This document shows positions 30,085 to 39,025 of a stretch of DNA of 57,976 bases, piece by piece. Under the pieces are notes generated by a model that saw only the letters and a list, made by a program, of their open reading frames with translations, was not told where the DNA came from and searched no databases. The stretch covers positions 1-57,976 of the forward strand of contig JACQVQ010000014.1 of the NCBI GenBank assembly GCA_016209685.1, in the 5' to 3' direction. Every line of letters starts with the position of its first letter. Position 1 is the first letter of the stretch. The DNA is from Planctomycetota bacterium. Lineage in GTDB: Bacteria; Planctomycetota; Brocadiia; Brocadiales; Bathyanammoxibiaceae. The translations under genes were made by a program, and so were the position numbers.

Positions 30085-32970
30085 ATGGATACGTCTACAC
30101 TCAGGCAAGATATCCAATCCCTCGTGGAGAAGTTTGACAGGGACAAACACCACTACCTCTCAAAGGACTACCTTGAGGCACAGACCCGTAAAGACTTCAT
30201 AGACCCACTCTTTGAGGCCCTGGGATGGGACATATCCAATAAGGCCGGCCTGCCCCCTTTTGAACGGGAGGTACTCCTTGAAAGGGGCGAGACCTCCGGC
30301 AGACCCGATTACAACTTCCGCCTGGGCGGTGCAAGCAAGTTCTTTGTAGAGGCAAAGGCCCCTCCTGAATCCCTGGATAGCGTGAGGCACGTACTCCAGG
30401 CCAAGTCCTACGCCTGGAATACCAAAGAGGTCTTCATTGCAGTCCTCACCGACTTTGAGGAACTAAAGGTATTTGATGCCTCCCTCCCCCCTGACAAGAA
30501 AACCCCCCTCCAGGGACTCATACTTGACCTGAAATACACCGAATACCTGGACAATCTGGACAAACTCCTCTGGTTGTCCAGAGAGGCGGTAAGTCAAGGC
30601 TCCCTGGAACGACTCCTCCTTAAAGACGCAAAGAGCAAGAGACAGAGGATCCCCGTAGACAGGAAGTTCCTGCAGGACATGACCCTCTGGAGGGAGGAGC
30701 TGGCAAAGGTCGTCTACAGGCATGACCCCAGTATCAGCGTAAGGACCCTGAACGAGGTAGTACAGCGACTCCTTGACCGCATAGTCTTTATCCGCATTGC
30801 AGAGGACAGGAAGATTATAGCCCCGAGGACCCTCTTTGAGATTGCCCAGCTCTGGAAGGCCGAGGGCAGAAAGAAGCCCATACAGTATCATCTTAACAAT
30901 CTCTTCAGGGAGATAAACGCAGATTTAAACGGCGACATCTTCAAGCCCCATGCCTGTGAGCAGTACGAGGCAGATTCACAACTACTGGCGGAGATTATTG
31001 AGAACCTGTATTTTCCCAATAGCCCCTATCTATTTGACGTTATTGGTGTGGAACTACTTGGCAGTATATACGAGCGGTATCTGGGCAGTACCATAAGGGC
31101 AACACCAGGGGGCCGGGTGAAGGTAGAAGAAAAGCCAGAGGTCAGGAAGGCAGGGGGCGTCTATTACACGCCTCAATACATAGTGAAGTACATAGTGGAA
31201 AATACCGTCGGCAAGTTAATAGAGGGCAAGACGTCCAAACAAATAGAGAAGATGAAGATTCTAGACCCTGCCTGCGGTTCGGGTTCTTTTCTATTGGGGG
31301 CGTATCAGTATCTCATTGATTATCACATAAAGTATTACCGTGAGCATCCCAGGGAGGCCCACGCACACCCATTATTCCCGGATTTGCTCCAGGATTCCGA
31401 AGGCAACCACAGGCTGTCCATCATCAAGAAGGGCCACATACTCAGGAACAACCTCTTTGGGGTGGACATAGACCCGCAGGCGGTAGAGATAACCATGATG
31501 AGCCTTTACCTGAAGGCCCTGGAGGGGGAGCGTACGCTCCCCAGGAAGCAGGGACTACTGCCTGTCCTCTCGGATAACATAAAGTGTGGCAATTCCCTGA
31601 TTGGTTATGACATTTTTGACGTCTCTGTGGGGGCGACCCACCGGGTCGCCCCTACAAAGGGGCAAGGCATTTTGGTAGGGGCGGGGTTACCCCACCCCCA
31701 CATTACCGATGAGGAGCGAGAGCGTATAAACCCCTTTGACTGGAATTCCAAGAAGGCAGGCTTTGGTGAGATTATGGAGAGGGGCGGGTTTGACTGCGTG
31801 ATAGGCAATCCGCCGTATGTAAGAGTTGATTATATGGCAGAACAGGAAAAGAACTATTATAAAGAGACCTATTTATCGCCAAAAGGCAAGTATGATTTGT
31901 ACTACCTATTTATAGAAAAATCTATAATGCTTATAAAGGATACTGGACATATTGGGTTAATAGTTCCTAATAAATTCTGTACAAGTGATTCTGGCTTCAC
32001 TCTTAGAAAGATGATTATAGATAATAGTGAGGATGTTTTCGTAAATAGTGTTAGCAAATTGAATGTTTTCGAACAAGCCGCAAATTATCCTATTTTGTTC
32101 TTTGCGCAAAGGAATAAAGATAAATTTAAATCATTAAGATTAACTACCACCGAAAATATAGTGGACTTGTATGCTGAGAGAATAGCAATAAACCTAGACA
32201 AGAGAAGTATTCTGAAATTACCTCGTCAAATATTCCCTCTTAATACAGGCAAGCAAGAATTGGCGGTGTATTTCAGGATAAACAAGAATTGTAACTTGTT
32301 GGAAGACTATCTGGAAATATCGGAAGGATTTAGAATCCCAATACAATACGAATGCACAAAAGGAGATGAACATATAGTCAAGCAATATCAATTTTCAAGA
32401 TATTCACCAATTTTGCAGGGAAGTTTTATAAAGAGAACGGATAGAGAAAAGACAATTTCAACGAAATCAGCACGGTATCTTAATTGCCTGAAAAAGAAAA
32501 TAATTATTGCCGAAGATGCTCTGAGACTCGAAACGACAATAGATGACAGCAAATCTATCTGCCAAGGTGGGGTTTATTTTGGAATATTGAACGACAAAGA
32601 ATCGTTTACTTTGGAATATATCGTTGCTTTACTAAACTCTAAACTCCTAACATTTCTTTACAAAACATTATTTTCTGGAATGCATATAGGTGGTGGCTAT
32701 TTAAGGTTTAGAACGAGTTTTTTAAACTATCTCCCCATCCGCACCATCAACTTTGACAACCCAAAGGAAAAGGCCATGCACGGCAGATTAGTCACCCTGG
32801 TTGACCGCATGTTGGAGCTACAGAAGAAGAGACATGCCCTGCCTGCCACCTCGGGGCGGGAGATGGTGGAGCGGGAGATTGCCGTAACGGATGAAAAGAT
32901 AGACGATTTGGTGTATGAACTCTACGGGATAACAAAAGAGGAGAGGAAGATAATAGAGGGAATGGGTTAA
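30085..32970 (+). CDS. Type IIG-like restriction-modification enzyme (Eco57I type)
   Basis: One 961-residue chain joins all parts of a restriction system. Residues about 40-130 are a nuclease domain with D75, E89 and K91 (RPDYNFRL ... FFVEAKAP), a PD-(D/E)xK site. Residues about 350-640 are an N6-adenine methylase with DPACGSGSFLLGAYQYL (motif I, near 393) and GNPPYVRV (motif IV, near 574). The rest is a TaqI-like DNA-recognition region ending in a helical EERKIIEGMG tail. No separate specificity gene is present, so it should cut and methylate alone. Bases about 31815-32725, covering the recognition region, are much more AT-rich than the flanks, a sign of swapped specificity. Two REP-A palindromes are read through between the methylase motifs. 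Confidence 0.9.
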   Translation: MDTSTLRQDIQSLVEKFDRDKHHYLSKDYLEAQTRKDFIDPLFEALGWDISNKAGLPPFEREVLLERGETSGRPDYNFRLGGASKFFVEAKAPPESLDSVRHVLQAKSYAWNTKEVFIAVLTDFEELKVFDASLPPDKKTPLQGLILDLKYTEYLDNLDKLLWLSREAVSQGSLERLLLKDAKSKRQRIPVDRKFLQDMTLWREELAKVVYRHDPSISVRTLNEVVQRLLDRIVFIRIAEDRKIIAPRTLFEIAQLWKAEGRKKPIQYHLNNLFREINADLNGDIFKPHACEQYEADSQLLAEIIENLYFPNSPYLFDVIGVELLGSIYERYLGSTIRATPGGRVKVEEKPEVRKAGGVYYTPQYIVKYIVENTVGKLIEGKTSKQIEKMKILDPACGSGSFLLGAYQYLIDYHIKYYREHPREAHAHPLFPDLLQDSEGNHRLSIIKKGHILRNNLFGVDIDPQAVEITMMSLYLKALEGERTLPRKQGLLPVLSDNIKCGNSLIGYDIFDVSVGATHRVAPTKGQGILVGAGLPHPHITDEERERINPFDWNSKKAGFGEIMERGGFDCVIGNPPYVRVDYMAEQEKNYYKETYLSPKGKYDLYYLFIEKSIMLIKDTGHIGLIVPNKFCTSDSGFTLRKMIIDNSEDVFVNSVSKLNVFEQAANYPILFFAQRNKDKFKSLRLTTTENIVDLYAERIAINLDKRSILKLPRQIFPLNTGKQELAVYFRINKNCNLLEDYLEISEGFRIPIQYECTKGDEHIVKQYQFSRYSPILQGSFIKRTDREKTISTKSARYLNCLKKKIIIAEDALRLETTIDDSKSICQGGVYFGILNDKESFTLEYIVALLNSKLLTFLYKTLFSGMHIGGGYLRFRTSFLNYLPIRTINFDNPKEKAMHGRLVTLVDRMLELQKKRHALPATSGREMVEREIAVTDEKIDDLVYELYGITKEERKIIEGMG
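31627..31701. repeat. Two REP-A copies inside the restriction-modification gene
   Basis: Bases 31627-31655 (GTGGGGGCGACCC/GGGTCGCCCCTAC) and 31675-31701 (GTAGGGGCGGGG/CCCCACCCCCAC) lie inside the open frame and encode VGATHRVAPT and VGAGLPHPH, between methylase motifs I and IV. The core of the first matches the copy at 33818. Confidence 0.88.
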
Positions 32971-32977
32971 TGTTTTT

Positions 32978-33116
32978 GTAGGGGCGAACGGCCGTTCGCC
33001 CCTACGGTAGCGACATAACTTATCATGCCCCAATACAGCCCAACAACCCATCAACGCCGTTCCCTTCGGTTGAAGGGGTACGATTATTCCCAGGGCGAAC
33101 GGCCGTTCGCCCCTAC
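32978..33116. repeat. REP-A pair around a truncated RAYT start
   Basis: A complete REP-A (32978-33005, core GAACGGCCGTTC) and a second copy missing its first bases (33093-33116) bracket a short copy of the transposase 5' end. The second REP is followed by the same GGTAGCGACATAACTTATC leader as the first, giving a 111-bp tandem unit. Confidence 0.92.
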
Positions 33117-33129
33117 GGTAGCGACATAA
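33025..33129 (+). pseudogene. Truncated tandem copy of the RAYT gene start
   Basis: The frame MPQYSPTTHQRRSLRLKGYD continues for three more RAYT-like residues (YSQ), then runs into the second REP and stops. The same codons, with a few changes, start the full RAYT gene 111 bases downstream. It is a duplication by-product and not a functional gene. Confidence 0.9.
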
Positions 33130-33135
33130 CTTATC

Positions 33136-33732
33136 ATGCCCCAATACAGCCCAACAACCCATCAACGCCGTCCCCTTCGGTTGAAGGGATATGATTATTC
33201 ACAGGCAGGGGCGTATTTTGTAACCATATGTGCGTATAATAAGGAATATTTGTTTGGCGATATTATAAATGGTGTTATGCGTATGAATGAATACGGGAAA
33301 ACTGTCAGGGAGAAATGGTTGCTTTCATCTAAATTGCGGTCAGAAATTAAACTGGATGAATTTGTAATTATGCCAAATCATTTTCACGCAATTGTAATTA
33401 TTTGGAGCATTGGCACAAACACTGTAGGGGCGAACGGCCGTTCGCCCCTACGGATGAAACCAAAATCATTATCATCATTAATGGCAGGATTCAAATCATC
33501 CGCAACATCAAGAATAAACGGTTTACGTAATTCACCCGGGGTTCCTGTCTGGCAAAGGAATTATTACGAACACATTGTCAGAAACGAAGACGAATTAAAC
33601 CGCATCCGAGAATATATCATAAACAATCCCCTGCAATGGCAATTTGACAGGGAGAACCCTGGCCGTATTGAAGATAAGACCTATTACAACCAGTGGGGGC
33701 ACCTTGAAGAGGCGATATACGGTAAAATGTAG
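33136..33732 (+). CDS. REP-associated tyrosine transposase (RAYT, Y1/HUH type)
   Basis: The 198-residue protein has the Y1 transposase fold: YFVTICAYNKEYLFGDI, the HUH motif in MPNHFHAIVII, and the tyrosine helix VWQRNYYEHIVRNEDEL with REYIINNPLQW. RAYTs are single-copy relatives of IS200/IS605 transposases thought to copy REP palindromes. This one is flanked by REP-A copies on both sides, and one lies inside its own frame (33424-33451, encoding TVGANGRSPLR) between the HUH motif and the tyrosine helix. The stop TAG belongs to another REP-A. It is the obvious candidate for spreading REP-A in this genome. Catalytic residues are all present, so it may be active. The gene is AT-richer than its surroundings. 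Confidence 0.93.
   Translation: MPQYSPTTHQRRPLRLKGYDYSQAGAYFVTICAYNKEYLFGDIINGVMRMNEYGKTVREKWLLSSKLRSEIKLDEFVIMPNHFHAIVIIWSIGTNTVGANGRSPLRMKPKSLSSLMAGFKSSATSRINGLRNSPGVPVWQRNYYEHIVRNEDELNRIREYIINNPLQWQFDRENPGRIEDKTYYNQWGHLEEAIYGKM
33424..33451. repeat. REP-A copy inside the RAYT gene
   Basis: A perfect 28-bp palindrome, arms GTAGGGGC/GCCCCTAC with core GAACGGCCGTTC, identical to 32978-33005, 29960-29987 and 55878-55905. Confidence 0.95.
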
Positions 33733-33880
33733 GGGCAGACACATAGGCCCGTCCGCCTGAGGCGGAGCGGACACGCCGTGCCCCTACAGGGCTGATAAGG
33801 GCGACTTGGCAGGTCAAGGGCGACCCACCGGGTCGCCCCTACAGGGCCAAATGAGGGCGACCCCGCCTGAGGCGGGTCCG
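33729..33880. repeat. Three REP-type palindromes downstream of RAYT
   Basis: 33729-33787 has arms GTAGGGGC and GTGCCCCTAC around a nested CCGCCTGAGGCGG; 33818-33842 is GGGCGACCCACCGGGTCGCC plus CCTAC; 33855-33878 is GGGCGACCCCGCCTGAGGCG followed by GGTC. They fill the gap before hemB. Confidence 0.88.
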
Positions 33881-33935
33881 AAGTTCAGCATAAAAGAATT
33901 TGACAAGGCAAAGGCACTAGAATATAAGTTAATCC

Positions 33936-34937
33936 ATGAACTTCCCTAGCTACCGCCCCAGAAGGTTACGAAAATCGGAGAAACTCAGGAGTCTGGTCAG
34001 GGAGACCTCCCTGGAGGTGAACGACCTTATCATGCCCCTGTTCGCCAGGCCAGGTAAGGGTATCAAGAATGAGGTAGCCTCCATGAAAGGTAATTACCAG
34101 ATGTCGGTGGACGTACTGGTGAAGGAGGTAAGGGAGCTGGAGGGGCTAGGGGTTCCTGGCGTGATACTCTTTGGCATACCCGATGAGAAGGACCAGAAGG
34201 CCAGTGGTGCCTACGATGAGGAAGGTATAGTACAGCAGGCCATCAGGGCAATAAAAGAAGAGGCCAAAGACATCCTGGTCATCACCGACGTCTGCCTGTG
34301 TGAGTACACGGACCACGGTCACTGCGGTCACGTAATGCAGGACAGGACGGGGCGGTGGGATGTGGACAATGATACTACCCTGGAATTACTTGCCAAGACG
34401 GCCCTATCCCATGCCACGGCCGGGGCCGATATTGTAGCCCCCAGTGACATGATGGACGGCAGGGTAGGGGCAATAAGGGGTGTACTGGACGAGGCGGGCT
34501 TCCAGGATATACCCATAATGTCTTACGCCGCAAAATATGCCTCGGCCTTCTACAGCCCATTCAGGGAGGCCGCCGAATCCCCCCCCAAGTTTGGGGACCG
34601 CCGTACCTATCAGATGGACCCCCCTAACGCCCGTGAGGCCCTGAGAGAGGCGGCCATGGACATCCAGGAAGGGGCGGATATTGTCATGGTAAAACCTGCC
34701 CTGCCTTATCTGGATATAATAAAGACTATAAAAGAGACCTTTGACTGTCCGGTGGCGGCCTATAATGTCAGTGGCGAATACTCTATGGTGAAGGCCGCCG
34801 CCGAGCTGGGCTGGATGGATGAGAAACAGGTAGCCCTGGAGATTTTGACCTCTATAAAGAGGGCAGGGGCAGACATTATCCTCACCTACTGGGCCAAACA
34901 GGCCGCCAAGTGGCTACGAGAGAGTTCAAAGGCTTAA
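33936..34937 (+). CDS. hemB: Delta-aminolevulinic acid dehydratase (porphobilinogen synthase)
   Basis: HemB condenses two aminolevulinate molecules to porphobilinogen, an early step to haem, sirohaem and B12. The 333 residues include [19 protein letters not shown] (metal-binding cysteines), [30 protein letters not shown] with the first active-site lysine, and [15 protein letters not shown] with the Schiff-base lysine. [15 protein letters not shown] completes the signature. The cysteine triad suggests zinc dependence. High haem demand fits the multiheme cytochromes in the window. The DUF2284 gene follows 27 bases on. Confidence 0.96.
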   Translation: MNFPSYRPRRLRKSEKLRSLVRETSLEVNDLIMPLFARPGKGIKNEVASMKGNYQMSVDVLVKEVRELEGLGVPGVILFGIPDEKDQKASGAYDEEGIVQQAIRAIKEEAKDILVITDVCLCEYTDHGHCGHVMQDRTGRWDVDNDTTLELLAKTALSHATAGADIVAPSDMMDGRVGAIRGVLDEAGFQDIPIMSYAAKYASAFYSPFREAAESPPKFGDRRTYQMDPPNAREALREAAMDIQEGADIVMVKPALPYLDIIKTIKETFDCPVAAYNVSGEYSMVKAAAELGWMDEKQVALEILTSIKRAGADIILTYWAKQAAKWLRESSKA

Positions 34938-34964
34938 ATGCTCAAGGGTTTAAGAAGTTGAAAG

Positions 34965-35498
34965 ATGCAGACACAAGAATTAATGGCATTGTGCGAAGAG
35001 GCAGAGCGCCTCGGGGCCACGGAGGCAAAGGTTATAGACGTCTCCAGCGTGGTAGTGGAGCCCTGGGTACAGCTCAAGTGCCGCTTCGGATGCCCCCAGT
35101 ACGGCAAGAGCAAGACCTGTCCACCCTTTGCCCCCACCTACGAAGAGACCAGGAAGATACTTGGATGTTATAGCCAGGCCATATTGATAGAGGGTCAACC
35201 GCCTGGACGGGACTTCAAGGAGATGCTACTCAGGCTGGAGGGGGAGGCTACTAGGGCTGGCTACCACAAGGCATTTGTCATGGGGGCAGGGCCTTGCCCC
35301 TTGTGTGCCCCGGCAGGTGGCGGCCCCGGTGTCTGCCCAGAGGAAGGCCCCTGTCTCATACCAGAGAAGGCCAGACCCGCCATGGAGGCCTGCGGCATAG
35401 ACGTCTTCCAGACCATCCGGAATAACGGCTTCACGGTAAGTTTTCTGGAGGAGAAGGGGGAATACGTGAAATATTTTGGCCTCTTACTCTTAGATTAG
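34965..35498 (+). CDS. DUF2284 cysteine-rich metal-binding protein
   Basis: The 177-residue protein matches DUF2284: an N-terminal helix, LKCRFGCPQYGKSKTCPPFA (cysteine set typical of the family), APTYEETRKILGCY, then a second set, GAGPCPLC followed by VCPEEGPCLIPEKARPAMEA and CGIDVFQT. The family probably binds an iron-sulfur cluster or other metal; its reaction is unknown. It lies just after hemB on the same strand and may be co-transcribed. No signal peptide, so it acts in the cytoplasm. Confidence 0.88.
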   Translation: MQTQELMALCEEAERLGATEAKVIDVSSVVVEPWVQLKCRFGCPQYGKSKTCPPFAPTYEETRKILGCYSQAILIEGQPPGRDFKEMLLRLEGEATRAGYHKAFVMGAGPCPLCAPAGGGPGVCPEEGPCLIPEKARPAMEACGIDVFQTIRNNGFTVSFLEEKGEYVKYFGLLLLD

Positions 35499-35592
35499 GA
35501 ATAAAAGGCCAGATAAAACCTCTTGACATCCTGCTAATGCGAATGTAAAATTTTGAGAGTAAAGATGTTATGCGATCCTCGCGATGGAGAGG

Positions 35593-35646
35593 GTAGAGGC
35601 ACGGCCCACCCAAAATCTGGCGGGTTTTCAACATGCCGTGCCCTAC
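35593..35646. repeat. REP-A-like repeat with a long loop
   Basis: Arms GTAGAGGCACGG and CCGTGCCCTAC (one base shorter) enclose 31 bases that include CCCACC/GGCGGG. A degenerate member of the family. Confidence 0.6.
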
Positions 35647-35692
35647 ATGATTGCCTGTGGCCGATGGCAGGGCCTGCTTGAGGAATAACCCT

Positions 35693-35983
35693 ATGCAACC
35701 ATACGGGATATGGCGACTCTTAATGGGGCTGGTAATAATGTTTATAACATTGCCAGAGGTGGCAATCCCCCATTGCGAAGACCACCATTGCCCCATGGAT
35801 GCCTCCCAGCCGGTACACCACTGTCCCCTATGCTGTACCTTTTCCCACCACTTTACGGTAGAGTCAAGTAACGGGTGGCCTTTATCTCCCGCCAGCCTTT
35901 CAGGACTGGCCTCACTAAAGAGCCATTCTTTCCTGCCTGCATTTCTGTCAGATAGTATCTTCCAACCGCCCGAGTCCGCATGA
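35693..35983 (+). CDS. Small exported His/Cys-rich protein before the metal exporter
   Basis: From the ATG at 35693 the frame codes for 96 residues: a signal-like helix (WRLLMGLVIMFITLPEVAIP) and then CEDHHCPMDASQPVHHCPLC with CTFSHHF, a dense cluster of possible metal ligands. Small proteins of this kind often precede CusCBA/CzcCBA exporters and may bind the exported metal. The second half (SSNGWPLSPASLSGLAS...) is not recognisable. The TolC-type gene follows after a 306-base gap. Confidence 0.6.
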   Translation: MQPYGIWRLLMGLVIMFITLPEVAIPHCEDHHCPMDASQPVHHCPLCCTFSHHFTVESSNGWPLSPASLSGLASLKSHSFLPAFLSDSIFQPPESA

Positions 35984-36289
35984 GGCGGACATAGGGCCCG
36001 GTCCAGGGCGTCTGGAAGGTATCAAGATGGTGGAGACCTCCACCTCATGTGGATACCTCCATGCCCCCAGTGACCTCACACCCGGACTACCTTTCCCACA
36101 GTTTTACTCAATACAAGTTAACTGGGAGTGGCCCTGCCATCCGCACGGCCTTTCCTTAGACCTGTCCGCTATATTAGCTGGTGAATCTGCCCTTTTTGGC
36201 AGTGGATACACCTATCCTGTGGGGGCAGGGTTACCCTGCCCCTACTACCAGGACAAGTCTTTTTTGGCGGAATTTCAAGGAGACAAAAG
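35984..36289. other. Gap before the exporter operon, with one REP-A copy
   Basis: About 300 bases. A CCGCATGAGGCGG-type palindrome begins the gap at about 35970, and a REP-A copy (36219-36245, GTGGGGGCAGGGTTACCCTG with CCCCTAC) ends it. An open plus-strand frame at 36027-36320 crosses the REP and the start of the next gene and is not convincing. Confidence 0.6.
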
Positions 36290-37561
36290 ATGTCTAAGAA
36301 GTCTGAATACAGGGTTCTGAATTCTGTGTCCTATATCCTGTGTTTTCTCCTGGCTTTGGGTATCGGTAACCCGCCTCAGGCGGACTGTGCCGAGAGGATA
36401 GGCCTCAAAGAGACCGTCCGGAAGGCCCTGGAAAACAATCTGGAACTCCAGGCCTTCAGAAAACGGCTTGAGGAGGCCAAAGGAGACCTTACAAAGGCTT
36501 CTCTGCTACTACCCTCCAACCCGACCGTAGGGACAAGGATGGGGGAGAGGCACAATACCAGGACAGACAGTACAAATACGGACTATACCATTACCCTCTC
36601 CCAGGAGTTCCGTATAGCCGGTCAGAGGGGCAAGGGGATTTCTGTGGCAGAGAAGAATCTGGAGAAGGTAACGGCAGAGGTGGAGACCCTGGAGTGGGAC
36701 ATCACCGCCAGGGTGAAGAAAAACTTTTACGAGGTACTTGCCTTGAAGAGGGTATTAGAGGCAAGACAGACCATCCAGGAACTCTACGAGAGACTAAGAG
36801 AGGCCATGCAGTTAAAGTTTAAGGAAGGGGCGGCAACCATCCTGGAACTGAACACGGCTAACATACAGTACAACCGGGCCAGGAGAGAATACCAGGTCGC
36901 CTCAGGTAGATACGCCAGCAGTCTACTGGGCCTAAAACTCCTCCTCGCCCTGCCAGAGGACTACCCCCTGGAACCCGCGGGAGAATTGGAACACGTGGCA
37001 ATGAGACTAGACCCTCCCGGCTTAATAAAGGGGGCACTGCAGACCAGACCCGACCTGAAGGCCGTAGAGCGAGAGGTGGAGAGGGCAGACCTGGAGGTAG
37101 ACCTCCTGAAGTCCCAGAGGGTGCCCAATCCTCAGGTGGATGGTTTCTTCGGGAGAGAAGAAGGGTCGCAGAGGTTATTGGGAGGGGGTATTACCATACC
37201 TCTACCGCTTATAGACAGGAAACAGGGAGAACTCCAGAAGGCCGGTGCCAGCAAGGAGGCCGCCAGGCTTAATTTGGAAAATAAGCACCTCCAGATACGC
37301 AAGGAGGTACAGAGTGCTTACGAGGTCTTTCTTGCCTCTCAGAAGGGACTGGAGGCCTACGAGGGTATCGTCCCTGAGATGGCGGAAAGCCTCAAACTCA
37401 ACGAGCTTACCTATACAGAAGGAAAGGTGGGGTTCGTAGAGTTTGTGCTCCTCCAAAATAATCTCATAGAGGCAGAAATCTCTTACCTGGAGACCCTGCT
37501 GGATTACTACCGGGCTATAGTGGACCTGGAGAAGGCCACTATCAGGAAACTCATAGAATAG
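36290..37561 (+). CDS. TolC-family outer-membrane efflux protein (CzcC/CusC-like)
   Basis: The 423-residue protein has a signal peptide and the duplicated helical TolC layout: LKETVRKALENNLELQAF near residue 40 and the second half starting LIKGALQTRPDLKAVEREVE near residue 245, with FNxGxA-like coiled segments between. It forms the outer-membrane tunnel of the tripartite exporter with the two following genes. Residues GNPPQADCA at the end of the signal are encoded by a CCGCCTCAGGCGG palindrome (36371-36383), so a repeat lies at the cleavage site. The GGAG ribosome binding site supports this start; the adaptor gene begins 9 bases after the stop. Confidence 0.92.
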   Translation: MSKKSEYRVLNSVSYILCFLLALGIGNPPQADCAERIGLKETVRKALENNLELQAFRKRLEEAKGDLTKASLLLPSNPTVGTRMGERHNTRTDSTNTDYTITLSQEFRIAGQRGKGISVAEKNLEKVTAEVETLEWDITARVKKNFYEVLALKRVLEARQTIQELYERLREAMQLKFKEGAATILELNTANIQYNRARREYQVASGRYASSLLGLKLLLALPEDYPLEPAGELEHVAMRLDPPGLIKGALQTRPDLKAVEREVERADLEVDLLKSQRVPNPQVDGFFGREEGSQRLLGGGITIPLPLIDRKQGELQKAGASKEAARLNLENKHLQIRKEVQSAYEVFLASQKGLEAYEGIVPEMAESLKLNELTYTEGKVGFVEFVLLQNNLIEAEISYLETLLDYYRAIVDLEKATIRKLIE

Positions 37562-37570
37562 GGAGTAGTT

Positions 37571-39025
37571 ATGAGAATATTGAGGCTAATACTTGCAGTG
37601 AGCAAGGCTAATCTGAGACCTCTGAAAAACTTCGCTCACTGTCATTCCTTCGCTCTGCTCAGGCTTGTAGTAAGCGAAGCGAATCTGACGGCGTCTGAGG
37701 GAGCGAAGCGACCGAAGAATCTGACACGAAGTGTCACCCTGAGCGAAGCGAAGGGTCTAGAGATTCTTCCCCTTCACGTCGTTCAGGGTCAGAATGACAT
37801 GTTGCGGTGCCGTAGCTTTTTCAGAGGTCTCAATTTATTAGTTATGGTCTTGATTTTATCCCTTGCATGTATGGAGGTGGGGGCAGAGGCAGTCCCTCCC
37901 AAGGAAAGAACCATACGAAAGGTGGAACGGAAGAAACCTTCCACTGACCAGGATAAGGGAGTGGTGAAGATGACCAAAGCGAGCTACGAACTCCTGGGAT
38001 TGCAGACTATTAAAGTAGAAAAGAGGAGCCTGGGAAAACAGCTCAAGGTTACGGCAGAGATACAGTTTAACGCCAACAAGGTCTTTCATATTGGTCCCAG
38101 GGTTCCGGGCAGGGTGGCGGACGTATTTGCTGATTTGGGAGATGAGGTGCAGAAGGGACAGAAGTTGGCCCTACTGGACAGCATAGAACTTGGCCAGGCC
38201 ATCTCTGAGTACCTCACCAGTAAGACTAGACTGGAGGTCTGTCAGGTTAACTTTGAGAGGGAAAAAAGGCTGTGGGAGAAGAAGGTAACCTCAGAAAAGG
38301 ATATGCTGGAGGCAAAGGCCAGGTGCGCACAGGCCCAGGCGGAATTTGAGGCATCTGAGGGCAAGCTACACCTTTTAGGACTCAGCGAAGGAGAGATAAC
38401 AGAATTAAAACCCCAGACCCACACCACGGCCACCTTCCCCATCCTTTCCCCCTTTAACGGTATCGTAGTGGAGAAACACATCGCCCTGGGGGAGATGACC
38501 GAACCTGCCACCAGGCTCTTCACCATTGCAGACCTTAGCGTACTATGGATTATCCTTGATATCTTTGAAAAGGACCTCTCCAAGATAAGACCCGGCCAGG
38601 AGGTAGGCGTGGCCGTAAGGGCCTTTCCAGAAGTGGAATTCAGGGGAAAGATTGCCTATATCAGTGACGTAGTGGAGGAAAAGACCAGGACCGTAAAGGT
38701 AAGGGTGGAGATAGACAACCCTGAGAAGAAGTTAAAACCAGGGATGTTTGCCACGGCAAAGATTTCCACTACGCCCCAGGAGGCCGTGGAGAGACTGGTA
38801 GTACCCCATACGGCAATTGAGTCCCACGAGGGGAAACAGGTAGTATTTGTAGCCCTGGGAAATTATGCCTTTGAGCTGAGGGAAGTAGAGGTGGGGGAGG
38901 AATTGGATGGTTATGTAGAGGTCTTTAAAGGTCTTGGGGAGGGTGAGGAAATAGTATCTAAGGGGTCCTTCTATCTCAAATCTGAACTCCTTAAGGGTAC
39001 CTTTGTACATGAACACGGTGAGTAG
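37571..39025 (+). CDS. RND efflux periplasmic adaptor (CzcB/CusB-like) with a MITE in its signal-peptide region
   Basis: Residues about 125-470 are a membrane-fusion protein: lipoyl-like FHIGPRVPGRVADVFADLGD, a coiled hairpin (TSKTRLEVCQVNFEREKRLW), beta-barrel (ATRLFTIADLSVLWIILDIF) and membrane-proximal domain. The frame starts MRILRLI after a good GGGAG site, then about 80 codons are repeat DNA (a repeat unit and a 217-bp MITE), then LLVMVLILSLACMEVGAEA, a normal signal core, appears. Joining the two ends across the repeats would give an ordinary signal peptide. The frame is open throughout. Translation may instead start at the ATG at 37844. Either way export is probably altered. The stop TAG belongs to a REP-A. 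Confidence 0.9.
   Translation: MRILRLILAVSKANLRPLKNFAHCHSFALLRLVVSEANLTASEGAKRPKNLTRSVTLSEAKGLEILPLHVVQGQNDMLRCRSFFRGLNLLVMVLILSLACMEVGAEAVPPKERTIRKVERKKPSTDQDKGVVKMTKASYELLGLQTIKVEKRSLGKQLKVTAEIQFNANKVFHIGPRVPGRVADVFADLGDEVQKGQKLALLDSIELGQAISEYLTSKTRLEVCQVNFEREKRLWEKKVTSEKDMLEAKARCAQAQAEFEASEGKLHLLGLSEGEITELKPQTHTTATFPILSPFNGIVVEKHIALGEMTEPATRLFTIADLSVLWIILDIFEKDLSKIRPGQEVGVAVRAFPEVEFRGKIAYISDVVEEKTRTVKVRVEIDNPEKKLKPGMFATAKISTTPQEAVERLVVPHTAIESHEGKQVVFVALGNYAFELREVEVGEELDGYVEVFKGLGEGEEIVSKGSFYLKSELLKGTFVHEHGE
37615..37831. mobile_element. MITE-like element (family C), 217 bp, inside the adaptor gene
   Basis: Ends GAGACCTCTGAAAAA and CTTTTTCAGAGGTCTC are the best-preserved inverted ends of the family here. 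The interior has several GAGCGAAGCGA and TTCGCTCAG units and an AGCGAAGCGAATCTGACGG segment, so it is larger than the other copies and probably composite. It adds 217 bases to the reading frame without a stop. Confidence 0.85.

Noticed and set aside
32978-33880. Could the regular palindromes around RAYT be a CRISPR array?
   Set aside because: Spacing is irregular, units are perfect palindromes, no spacer pattern and no cas genes; they are REPs.
36027-36320. 97-codon plus-strand frame before the TolC-type gene.
   Set aside because: It crosses a REP-A palindrome, overlaps the TolC start and shows no domain, signal peptide or ribosome binding site.
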